Assembly: GCA_041656295.1 (NCBI GenBank) | Contig: JBBADV010000005.1 | Location: forward strand, 1 to 64,000 | Source of the DNA: Kiritimatiellales bacterium | GTDB taxonomy: Bacteria > Verrucomicrobiota > Kiritimatiellia > Kiritimatiellales > Tichowtungiaceae | DNA: 64,000 bases | Reading direction: 5' to 3' | Shown: in pieces, positions 18,408 through 25,479 of the stretch | Layout: each line of letters begins with the position of its first letter | Position numbering within the stretch: the stretch's first letter is position 1 | Notes under the pieces: generated by a model | What the model was told of the DNA's origin: nothing | The model's input: the letters and a program-made list of their open reading frames with translations, nothing else | Database searches by the model: none | Made by a program: the position numbers and the translations under genes

Positions 18408-19086
18408 CGGGCATTCCTGCCTGCCCTGCGCAGGCAGGAATGCCTGCGCCACATTTGTTTCTTTGTAAAAAATCCGTGTATCCGGTGTGTTTGCCGTTTT
18501 CGCTGCTTTCTTTCAGAAAGCCACCCTTCGAATCCAGCCTGTCCGCGTATGCATCGTTGTGGGGCAGACATTCTTGTCTGCCCTGCGCAGGCAGGAATGC
18601 CTGCGCCACATTTGTTTCTTTGTAAAAAATCTGTGTATCCGGTGTATTTGCCGTTTTCGCTGCTTTCTTTCAGAAAGCCACTCTTCGAATCCAGCCTGTC
18701 CGCGTATGCATCGTTGTGGGGCAGACATTCTTGTCTGCCCTGCGCAGGCAGGAATGCCTGCGCCACATTTGCTTCTTTGTAAAAAAATCCGTGTATCCGG
18801 TGTATTTGCCGCTTTCGCTGCTTTCTTTCAGAAAGCCACTCTTCGAATCCAGCCTGTCCGCGTATGCATCGTTGTGGGGCAGACATTCTTGTCTGCCCTG
18901 CGCAGGCAGGAATGCCTGCGCCACATTTGCTTCTTTGCAAAAAATCCGTGTATTCGGTGTGTTTGCCGTTTTCACTGCTTTCTTTCAGAAAGCCACTCTT
19001 CGAATCCAGCCTGTCCGCGTATGCATCGTTGTGGGGCAGACATTCTTGTCTGCCCTGCGCAGGCAGGAATGCCTGTGCCACATTTG
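18408..19086. repeat. tandem array of about 157-bp units with GC-rich palindromes
   Basis: Five copies of a palindromic core (CTGCCCTGCGCAGGCAG) start at 18421, 18578, 18735, 18893 and 19050, giving periods of 157, 157, 158 and 157 bp. Between cores, four near-identical spacers share words such as CTTTCAGAAAGCCAC and TCCAGCCTGTCCGCG. Copies differ by few substitutions, so the array is recent or homogenised. Because 157 is not a multiple of 3, successive units shift frame, yet long open frames exist on both strands; these are not credible genes. It fills the region between mtaB and the small RHH gene. Sequence from 19087 to 19198 shows nothing else. Confidence 0.92.
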
Positions 19087-19198
19087 CTACTCCGGCAGGA
19101 AAACAGTCACAACTTACTTGTAGAAAACAAGTCCATCCCGCTATGCGGGAACTCATCAAAAACGGTCTATTCGCCGGCGAAAACCGCTGCCGGAATTT

Positions 19199-19360
19199 TT
19201 ACCGGACATCTTTTTCTGAAAGTTTTTTTCCGGAACGCAAATGTTCCTCTATGATCTGAACACATCGTTCACTTCGCGAGATGCCCAGTTTCCGGGCGCT
19301 TTGATCCAGAGCAGCAGCCAGTTGTTCTGAAACGGCAGTTTTTATAACTTTTTTATACAT
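19199..19360 (-). CDS. ribbon-helix-helix (CopG/Arc-like) DNA-binding protein
   Basis: A 53-aa protein beginning MYKKVIKTAVSEQLAAAL and ending SEKDVR. It has the RHH layout: a short N-terminal strand (VIKTAVSEQ), helix A (LAAALDQSARKLG), the turn ISRSE and helix B (RCVQIIEEHL). Such proteins usually act as dimeric repressors and are often antitoxins. No toxin gene is recognisable in the 160 bp on either side. The closest neighbour is the XRE-type gene 69 bp upstream on the same strand. A GGGAAAG stretch precedes the ATG. It could be an orphan antitoxin or a small regulator. Confidence 0.72.
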   Translation of the reverse strand: MYKKVIKTAVSEQLAAALDQSARKLGISRSERCVQIIEEHLRSGKKLSEKDVR

Positions 19361-19429
19361 ATGTATCTTTCCCAGTCTTTAAATGATATCAGCAAAAAAT
19401 ACGTATAAATTTTATATAAAAAGCATGAG

Positions 19430-19705
19430 TTATTTCTGAGCCGCTAAGGGCATGCTTTCTGTTTTTTCAAACGAATCTGCCAGTTCATTGTAAACAGATT
19501 TCGCATCGAAGCCTAACGCGTTGCAAATCCAGTAAAACTCAAGAATATCCACACGGCGTTCGCCGTGTTCTATCCGCCAGACAAAAGACTGTTCCCGTTG
19601 CAGCATGTCCGCCATCTGCTGTTGCGTAAGACCGGCTGCCGTTCGCATTTGTACCAGTTTTTTCGTGACACACTCGTATTCAGCGGTATGGGTAGATTTT
19701 CTCAT
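19430..19705 (-). CDS. XRE-family helix-turn-helix regulator
   Basis: A 91-aa protein with a Cro/C1-type HTH at about residues 12-70: VTKKLVQMRTAAGLTQQQMADML, then QSFVWRIEHGERRVDILEFYWIC, with the usual recognition helix QSFVWRIE. There is no further domain. It lies just upstream of the RHH gene on the same strand and diverges from the exopolysaccharide regulator. It may be the control part of a small mobile or toxin-antitoxin-like unit. The function beyond DNA binding is unknown. Confidence 0.85.
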   Translation of the reverse strand: MRKSTHTAEYECVTKKLVQMRTAAGLTQQQMADMLQREQSFVWRIEHGERRVDILEFYWICNALGFDAKSVYNELADSFEKTESMPLAAQK

Positions 19706-19753
19706 ACGGATAACATTGCACTATTTGCTGCCGTTATCGCAAAACGCGTTAAA

Positions 19754-19795
19754 TTGGTGTAAATTTAATGTAATTTATTATCCATAAATTGGATA
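19754..19795 (+). promoter_or_regulatory. candidate promoter and overlapping operator for the exopolysaccharide regulator
   Basis: TTGGTG at 19754-19759 and TATTAT at 19776-19781 are 16 bp apart and could be -35 and -10 boxes. A palindrome TATCCA-TAAAT-TGGATA (19779-19795) overlaps the -10. This arrangement would fit autoregulation by the downstream MarR/GbsR-like protein, or control by the divergent XRE gene. The evidence is pattern only. Confidence 0.35.
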
Positions 19796-19887
19796 TATCG
19801 GTTTTTGTCGCATGACGAGATTTATAAAAATAAAAATTGTTTTCAATCGCGTGTTCATTATATCCTGAACAGATTGAATTTTGGAGA

Positions 19888-20370
19888 ATGCAGTTGGACG
19901 CCGTACTTTCAGCGCTTGAAAAAGAAGTAGTCGATGTTTTCGTCAAAGTTGCTGCGATTGTAAACCTTCCGCGCTCGGTCGGAGAACTATACGGCATCCT
20001 GTTCATCTCTCCCGAACCGATGTGCATCAGCCTGCTGATGAAAAAATTGAACATGAGCAAAGGTTCGACCAGTCAGGGGCTTAAAATTTTGCGCTCTTTC
20101 GGCGCAGTCAATACAGTCTATATTCCCGGCGACCGGCGGGATTTTTATGAGGCGGAGGCGCAGCTCAAAAAAATTGTCGGCGGATTTATTAACGAACAGC
20201 TGCGGCCGCACTTTGAAAACGGGAAAGAGCGGATTCAACAGATGGAGCAGCTGGCTAAACAATCCGGTGAAGAGTTTTTCATCGAGCGCATCGACCGCCT
20301 GAAGGGCTGGCATAAAAAAGCGGCTATGCTGGCGCCGTTCGCTGCAAGTTTTGCCAAGGCAGATGGATGA
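19888..20370 (+). CDS. GbsR/MarR-family transcriptional regulator
   Basis: A 160-aa winged-helix regulator. After MQLDAVLSALEKEVVDVFVKVAAIVNLPRS comes the GbsR-type HTH: SVGELYGILFISPEPMCISLLMKKLNMSKGSTSQGLKILRSFGAV (about 33-77), then a wing and a helical dimerisation part. I use the ATG at 19888; a TTG at 19837 would add 17 residues, and the GGAG before 19888 is very close, so the start is uncertain. The stop overlaps the ATG of the NusG-like gene by 4 bp, so the two are coupled. GbsR-like genes often head exosortase-type polysaccharide loci. It probably controls the locus. Confidence 0.82.
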   Translation: MQLDAVLSALEKEVVDVFVKVAAIVNLPRSVGELYGILFISPEPMCISLLMKKLNMSKGSTSQGLKILRSFGAVNTVYIPGDRRDFYEAEAQLKKIVGGFINEQLRPHFENGKERIQQMEQLAKQSGEEFFIERIDRLKGWHKKAAMLAPFAASFAKADG

Positions 20371-20891
20371 ACAAAGAGGCGTCAGCACAAGCGGATACGG
20401 TTTGGATTTGCGTGAAAACGCAAACCCGGCGGGAGCATATTGCCGCCGGCCAGTTGCGCCGATTGGCGGAGGTCGAAGTCTTTTGTCCGCGGATCCGCTT
20501 CCGGCGCAATACCAGGCGGGGCAGGGTCTGGTTTGACGAAGCGCTGTTCCCCGGATATCTGTTTGTGCGCTGCAAGATTCAAACAACCGGGCGTATCATT
20601 GCGACGACCGCCGGAGTCCGGGGAATTATCCGGTTTGCCGGTGAATATGCGACTGTGCCGGCACCGGTCATTGAGTTTTTGAAGCGCGAGGGTGGCGAAA
20701 CGGTGATCATCCGTGAGCCGGAGCTGCGGACGGGCGATGAAGTTATAGTGGCCGCCGGCGCACTGCGCGGGCTGCGTGCTGTCATCACTCAGGAACTGCC
20801 GGGCAGTGAGCGGGTGAACATTTTAATGGATTTGATGGGTACGGCTGTTGCGGCAGAAGTCCCGGTGGATGTTTTGGAACGGGTGGCCTGA
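20367..20891 (+). CDS. NusG-paralogue antiterminator (RfaH/UpxY/LoaP-like)
   Basis: This 174-aa protein has a NusG N-terminal domain at about residues 10-110 (WICVKTQTRREHIAAGQL, then ALFPGYLFVRC, the hallmark of NGN domains) and a C-terminal KOW-type region at about 120-172 (LRTGDEVIVAAGALRGLRAVITQ). Specialised NusG paralogues of this size, encoded at the start of polysaccharide operons, load onto RNA polymerase and suppress termination across long gene clusters. It is coupled to the GbsR-like gene and directly followed by an ops-like leader and gmd. Operon-specific antitermination of the 34-kb locus is a strong inference, not shown. Confidence 0.88.
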   Translation: MNKEASAQADTVWICVKTQTRREHIAAGQLRRLAEVEVFCPRIRFRRNTRRGRVWFDEALFPGYLFVRCKIQTTGRIIATTAGVRGIIRFAGEYATVPAPVIEFLKREGGETVIIREPELRTGDEVIVAAGALRGLRAVITQELPGSERVNILMDLMGTAVAAEVPVDVLERVA

Positions 20892-20949
20892 ACAGGGCCG
20901 CCAGAAGGTCGAACGTTGGCCTTTAAACAACAGAGTAAACCAGAGAGAA

Positions 20950-21005
20950 GGTTTCGGAATATTGCCGAACGACCGGGGGCGGCAGCTTAACTTAGAAAGG
21001 TAGCG
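20950..21005 (+). promoter_or_regulatory. ops/JUMPstart-like leader element upstream of gmd
   Basis: GGGGCGGCAGC at 20976-20986 differs at one base from the GGGGCGGTAGC part of the enterobacterial JUMPstart/ops element, and GGTAGCG follows at 20999-21005. Just upstream, GGTTTCGG...CCGAACGACC (20950-20974) can form a hairpin. The block lies in the 116-bp leader between the RfaH-like gene and gmd. Function is inferred from similarity and position. Confidence 0.5.
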
Positions 21006-21007
21006 AT

Positions 21008-22063
21008 ATGATAAAAAAAGCATTGATCACAGGCATTACAGGACAGGACGGATCCTATTTAGCGGAACTGCTGCTGGACAAAGGCTATGAAGTTCACGGG
21101 ATTGTCCGGCGCACCAGTTCATTCAATACGGGACGGATAGACCATCTGTATAAAGACCGGCATGAAACCGGCGTGAAGATGTTCCTTCATCACGGAGATT
21201 TGACCGACTCCAGTAACCTGAACCGGCTGATTGAAAAAATCAGACCGGACGAAATTTATAATCTGGGCGCCCAGTCGCACGTTCAGGTTTCGTTTGAAGT
21301 GCCGGAATATACGGCGGAAGTGGATGCCATCGGAACCCTGCGCCTGCTGGATGCCATCCGTGAAACCGCCGTCAACAGCCGGTTTTATCAGGCATCCACC
21401 TCGGAGCTGTATGGGAAAGTTGTCGAAGTTCCGCAGACCGAAACAACGCCGTTTTATCCGCGCTCGCCGTATGCGGTCGCAAAACAGTACGGGTTCTGGA
21501 TTGTAAAAAACTATCGCGAGGCCTACGGACTGCATGCCAGCAACGGAATACTTTTCAATCATGAGTCGCCGCGCCGCGGGGAAACCTTTGTAACGCGCAA
21601 AATCACCATGGCGGTGGCGCGCATCTCCCGCGGTCTGCAAAAATGTCTCTATATGGGCAATATCAATGCCCGGCGCGACTGGGGATATGCGCCGGATTAT
21701 GTTGACATGATGTGGATGATTCTTCAGCAGGACACCCCGGATGATTATGTGGTCGCAACCAATGAAATGCACACCGTGCGCGAATTTATCGAGAAGTCGT
21801 TTGCCTACACCGGCATTGAGATCGTCTGGGAAGGCGAAGGGGTGAAAGAGGTTGGCAGAAACCGGAAAACCGGCGACGTGATTGTTCGCATCGATCCGCG
21901 TTATTACCGCCCGGCAGAGGTTGAGCAGCTGCTGGGGAACCCCGCCAAAGCCAAACAGCAGCTCGGCTGGGAGCCGACAGTAAAATTTGCAGAACTCGTT
22001 AACATCATGACCGAGGGGGATCTCCGTCTGCTGGATGGCGAATGCTACCGGAAAGGGTTTTAG
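21008..22063 (+). CDS. gmd: GDP-mannose 4,6-dehydratase
   Basis: A 351-aa extended SDR that turns GDP-mannose into GDP-4-keto-6-deoxymannose, the first step to GDP-L-fucose. The NADP-binding site GITGQDGSYLAE is at residues 9-20, followed by the GMD-specific RRTSSFNTGRIDHLY, STSELYGKV (catalytic Ser/Thr and Glu) and Y155-x3-K159 in SPYAVAKQYG. An AGAAAGG ribosome site precedes the ATG. It is the first enzyme gene of the locus; fcl follows beyond the repeat-bracketed S23 gene. Confidence 0.97.
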   Translation: MIKKALITGITGQDGSYLAELLLDKGYEVHGIVRRTSSFNTGRIDHLYKDRHETGVKMFLHHGDLTDSSNLNRLIEKIRPDEIYNLGAQSHVQVSFEVPEYTAEVDAIGTLRLLDAIRETAVNSRFYQASTSELYGKVVEVPQTETTPFYPRSPYAVAKQYGFWIVKNYREAYGLHASNGILFNHESPRRGETFVTRKITMAVARISRGLQKCLYMGNINARRDWGYAPDYVDMMWMILQQDTPDDYVVATNEMHTVREFIEKSFAYTGIEIVWEGEGVKEVGRNRKTGDVIVRIDPRYYRPAEVEQLLGNPAKAKQQLGWEPTVKFAELVNIMTEGDLRLLDGECYRKGF

Positions 22064-22065
22064 AA

Positions 22066-22190
22066 GTTTGAGGTTGGGAGTTGGCAGTTTGAAGTTTGGA
22101 GTTAGCGGTTGGAAGTTGGGAGTTTGTGGTTTGGGGTTTGAGGGCGGGAGTTTGGAGTTGGGGGTTGATGGTTTGAAGATTGGGGTTGAG
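22066..22190. repeat. G/T-rich degenerate short-repeat block left of the S23-type gene
   Basis: About 120 bp built from variants of GTTTGGAGTTGGGAGTTT. The same words appear as their complement (C/A-rich) on the other side of the S23-type gene, so together they form long imperfect inverted repeats. Related blocks occur at 41.77-41.82, 42.74-42.98 and 49.45-49.50 kb. Confidence 0.85.
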
Positions 22191-22198
22191 TGAGAGTT

Positions 22199-22546
22199 AT
22201 GAGTGATTATAAGGATCTTGATGTCTGGAAAAGAGCGGTCGATGTGGTTGTACGCATTTATAGAGAGACGGCATCTTTTCCGGACTCAGAAAAATTCGGA
22301 ATTGTGAACCAGATGCGGCGGGCTGCCGTTAGTATACCCTCAAATATTGCAGAAGGGAGTGCCAGACATCATTCCAAAGATTTCACCCATTTCTTACGTA
22401 TTGCAGATGGATCGGCCGCAGAACTGGAAACGCAGCTTATCATCAGCATCAAACTGGAATTTTTATCAGTACCGGCAGAATTACTGGAAGAAATAACCGT
22501 TCTCCGGCGCATGCTTGCCGCATTAATAAAATCATTACGGAAGTAA
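22199..22546 (+). CDS. four-helix-bundle (S23/IVP-type) protein
   Basis: The protein has 115 aa from the ATG at 22199; a GTG nine bp upstream is the longer alternative. The N-terminus YKDLDVWKRAVDVVVRIY and the central block FGIVNQMRRAAVSIPSNIAEGSAR match the family first seen in 23S rRNA intervening sequences. The protein is all helical, and no catalytic motif is known. Here it is not in an rRNA gene: it splits the gmd-fcl pair and is bracketed by inverted repeat blocks. It may be a passenger of a small repeat-based element. Its cellular role is unknown. Confidence 0.88.
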   Translation: MSDYKDLDVWKRAVDVVVRIYRETASFPDSEKFGIVNQMRRAAVSIPSNIAEGSARHHSKDFTHFLRIADGSAAELETQLIISIKLEFLSVPAELLEEITVLRRMLAALIKSLRK

Positions 22547-22548
22547 GT

Positions 22549-23793
22549 ATGAAACATCCAACCCCCAACCCCAAACTCCCAACTTCAAACTCCCAGCCTC
22601 CAACTGCTAACTCCCAACTTCAAACTCCTAACCTCCCAACTCCAAACATCCCGTGCAATGCACGGATCTACATCGCCGGACATTTGGGTCTGGTCGGCGG
22701 CGGCATCTGGCGGGCTTTTGAGCGGCACGGCTACACCAACCTGATCGGACGCTCCATTGATGAGCTGGATTTAATTCAGCAGCAGGCTGTAGACGAATTT
22801 TTTGCCGCTGAAAAACCGGAATACGTTGTTTTAGTGGCGGCAAAAGTCGGCGGGATCCATGCCAATAACATTTATCGCGGACAGTTTATCTATGAAAACC
22901 TCATGATCGAACTGAACGTCATTCACGCCGCATATAAGCACGGAGTCAAAAAACTGCTTTTCCTCGGCTCGAGCTGCATCTATCCCAGGCTGGCGCCGCA
23001 GCCGATCAGCGAAGAGGCGCTGCTGACCGGTCCGCTGGAGCCGACCAATGAGCCCTATGCCATTGCCAAAATCGCCGGCATCCGGTTGTGCGATGCATAT
23101 AACCGGCAGTACGGAACCAATTTTATTTCCGCCATGCCAACCAATATGTACGGGCCGGGAGACAACTATCATCCTGAAAACTCCCATGTCCTGCCCGCCA
23201 TGATTCGCAAAATGCATCTCGCAAAATCGCTTGAAAATGAAGATTTTGACGAACTGATGCGCGTATACGCGCGTGAGTTGTCAGTTGTTCGTTGTCAGTC
23301 GGCAGGGACAGTCCCGGCGGCTCAACAGCCTGACAACCGGGAGCTGATGGAGTGGCTGGCCAAATCCGGCATTACTCAATCGGAAATCGGAAATCGGAAA
23401 TCTGCAATTTGTTTATCTCTCTGGGGAACCGGAACCCCGCTGCGCGAATTTCTTTACAGCGACGACCTCGCCGAAGCCTGTCTCTTTCTCGTTGAAAAAG
23501 TAAACTACAGCGATCTGGCATTCACCGACGCCTCCGGCACCGTGCAGTCGCACATCAACATCGGCTCAGGCAAAGAAGCCGCGATCCGGGAGATCGCCGA
23601 AACCGTTAAAGAAGTCGTCGGATTTCAAGGAGAAATCGCGTGGGATTCCAGTCAGCCGGACGGCACACCGCGCAAGCTCATGGATTCGTCTCGCATCAAC
23701 ACACTCGGCTGGACACCGCAGATTTCTCTGAAAGAGGGAATCGCGCGGGCCTATCAGGATTTTCTGTCGCGTATTCACTCCGTGCAGAGATGA
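22549..23793 (+). CDS. fcl: GDP-L-fucose synthase with repeat-derived insertions
   Basis: The open frame has 414 aa where GDP-fucose synthases usually have about 310-330. The core is intact: GHLGLVGGGIWRAF (about 44-57), GSSCIYPRLAPQPI (140-153), catalytic Y170-x3-K174 (YAIAK) and WGTGTPLREFLY (292-303). The first about 36 residues are a Pro/Ser/Asn/Gln-rich stretch coded by the repeat block, so translation may really begin near NIPCNARIYIAGH with a non-ATG codon or the leader may be tolerated. A second insert at about 241-289 (within RELSVVRCQ to NRKSAICLS) replaces a short loop and contains GGAAATC tandem words. It makes GDP-L-fucose from the Gmd product. Confidence 0.92.
   Translation: MKHPTPNPKLPTSNSQPPTANSQLQTPNLPTPNIPCNARIYIAGHLGLVGGGIWRAFERHGYTNLIGRSIDELDLIQQQAVDEFFAAEKPEYVVLVAAKVGGIHANNIYRGQFIYENLMIELNVIHAAYKHGVKKLLFLGSSCIYPRLAPQPISEEALLTGPLEPTNEPYAIAKIAGIRLCDAYNRQYGTNFISAMPTNMYGPGDNYHPENSHVLPAMIRKMHLAKSLENEDFDELMRVYARELSVVRCQSAGTVPAAQQPDNRELMEWLAKSGITQSEIGNRKSAICLSLWGTGTPLREFLYSDDLAEACLFLVEKVNYSDLAFTDASGTVQSHINIGSGKEAAIREIAETVKEVVGFQGEIAWDSSQPDGTPRKLMDSSRINTLGWTPQISLKEGIARAYQDFLSRIHSVQR
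22557..22655. repeat. C/A-rich degenerate repeat block right of the S23-type gene
   Basis: Variants of CCAACTCCAAACTCCCAAC, complementary to the block at 22066-22190. The block lies inside the 5' end of the fcl reading frame and is translated there as a Pro/Ser/Thr/Asn/Gln-rich leader. Confidence 0.85.
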
Positions 23794-23866
23794 GCAGGAT
23801 TCAGTCCACGGCTCTGCAGGCCGATAACCCTCTGCAATGCTCGGCATTCATCGACCGGCGCACATC

Positions 23867-25423
23867 ATGAAAGAGTCACATCGCATAATTTTAAATACAC
23901 TCGCCACCTACGGCCGGTCGGTCTTTGCGATGGTGGTCACCCTGTTCACTGCCCGCTGGATACTGCAGGCCCTTGGCGAGACAGACTTTGGTCTATATGG
24001 CGTTGTCGGCAGCCTGATCCTGATCATCACGTTTTTAAACGGAGCGATGACAGTCGGCGTCGCCCGGTTTTATGCCTACTCCATCGGCCGGGGCGATCAC
24101 CTTCCGGAGGGTGAGGCCGCGGCGGAGCTGCAGCGCTGGTTCAATACAGCCTTTTCCATCCATGCGATTCTGCCGCTGCTGCTGGTACTGATCGGCTACC
24201 CGCTGGGTACTTATGCGATCAAACACTGGCTGATCATTCCGGCCGAGCGGCTGGAAGCTTCGATTTGGGTCTTCAGAATATCGCTGATTACCGGCGTGGT
24301 GAATGTGTGGTCGGTCCCCTTTCTATCCATGTTTACGGCGCATCAACTGATCTCGGAACTGGCAGTGTTTGATATCATGCGCTCTTTGTTCACATTTTTC
24401 TGTGCATACTGGCTGTTAAAAGTTCAATCCGACCGGCTGATTATTTATGCGGTTTATATGATGCTGATCAATGCCGGCATACCTCTGCTGCAATCCCTGA
24501 GAGCCGTGCTTAAATTTAAGGCGTGCCGCATCAGGCTCTCCTATCTGTACAACAGCGAGTATCTAAAAAAGCTGTTCGGTTTTGTCAGCTGGAAGATGTT
24601 CGGTATGGGCTGTGTAGTTTCCAGAACGCAAGGCGGTCCCATCCTCATCAATCTCTTCTTCGGTCCGCAGGTCAATGCCGCCTTTAATATCGCCAACCGG
24701 GTCTCCATTCAGGCAACGATGCTTTCAACCGCTCTGATGGGGGCGTTTCAGCCTGCGATTACATCGATGGAGGGGCGTGGAGACAGGCGCATGATGCTGG
24801 CTACGGCGCTGCAGGTGTGCAAGTTCGGCTCCCTGCTGGTCCTGCTGTTTGTCATCCCGCTGATGCTGGAGATGGACTATGTACTGCGGCTCTGGTTGAA
24901 AACTCCGCCCGCATTTTCCGGGATTTTGTGCCAGTGGATGCTGGCGATGCTGGTCATCGACCGGTTGACCGCCGGGCACATGCTCGCCGTCAATGCACAT
25001 GGCAAAATCGCGCTCTATGAGCTGGTGCAGGGGACACTTTTGGTGCTTGCTCTGCCCCTTGCCTGGATCTTTTTCAGGCTGAAGAGCGGTCCGGCCGGCA
25101 TGGGGATTGCCCTGTTTATTTCAATGGGTCTTTATTGTGCCGGCCGGCTGGTTTTTGGCCGGGCACTTCTGCAGCTGCCGGTCACAGTTTGGATCAGGCG
25201 GGTGGCGCTTCCGGTTGGGCTGCTCTCCATCTGTGCGCTCGCGGCGGGCTGGGGTGTGATGTGGTCGATGGATGAAGGATTTTACAGGCTCTGTTTTACG
25301 ACGGCAGCCACAGGAATCTGTTCTGCGGCACTGGGCTGGGTTTTGGTACTGACCCGCGCAGAGCGGGAATTTGTCCGCAATCTGGTTAAAAAGATGATTT
25401 TACGGATGCGTCCCTCCTTTTAG
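23867..25423 (+). CDS. Wzx-type polysaccharide flippase
   Basis: The protein has 518 aa from the ATG at 23867 (MKESHRIILNTLATYG); the open frame extends ten codons upstream. It has about 12-14 transmembrane segments with the usual flippase N-terminus (TLATYGRSVFAMVVTLFTARWILQ split by short loops) and the LGETDFGLYGVVGSL motif. It probably translocates the undecaprenyl-linked repeat unit of this locus. It is the only flippase in the 35-kb cluster; another flippase-like gene lies at 2.6 kb outside it. Confidence 0.85.
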   Translation: MKESHRIILNTLATYGRSVFAMVVTLFTARWILQALGETDFGLYGVVGSLILIITFLNGAMTVGVARFYAYSIGRGDHLPEGEAAAELQRWFNTAFSIHAILPLLLVLIGYPLGTYAIKHWLIIPAERLEASIWVFRISLITGVVNVWSVPFLSMFTAHQLISELAVFDIMRSLFTFFCAYWLLKVQSDRLIIYAVYMMLINAGIPLLQSLRAVLKFKACRIRLSYLYNSEYLKKLFGFVSWKMFGMGCVVSRTQGGPILINLFFGPQVNAAFNIANRVSIQATMLSTALMGAFQPAITSMEGRGDRRMMLATALQVCKFGSLLVLLFVIPLMLEMDYVLRLWLKTPPAFSGILCQWMLAMLVIDRLTAGHMLAVNAHGKIALYELVQGTLLVLALPLAWIFFRLKSGPAGMGIALFISMGLYCAGRLVFGRALLQLPVTVWIRRVALPVGLLSICALAAGWGVMWSMDEGFYRLCFTTAATGICSAALGWVLVLTRAEREFVRNLVKKMILRMRPSF

Positions 25424-25479
25424 CTGTCCCGTCGGCTTGGGGTTGCAAAAAACTACGACGCTTGATTGAGAATGATACG

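Noticed and set aside
18408..19086. CRISPR-like array
   Set aside because: The spacers are nearly identical to each other and about 140 bp long, and no cas gene is near; it is a tandem repeat.
18205..19260. Long overlapping open frames on both strands (up to 294 codons) in the tandem repeat region
   Set aside because: They follow the 157-bp repeat in shifting frames, translate to the same Cys/Pro/Ala-rich strings in different order on both strands, and lack family similarity or proper starts.
22199..22546. Ribosomal protein gene
   Set aside because: The S23 name is historical; the protein is a four-helix bundle linked to rRNA intervening sequences and is not a core ribosomal protein.
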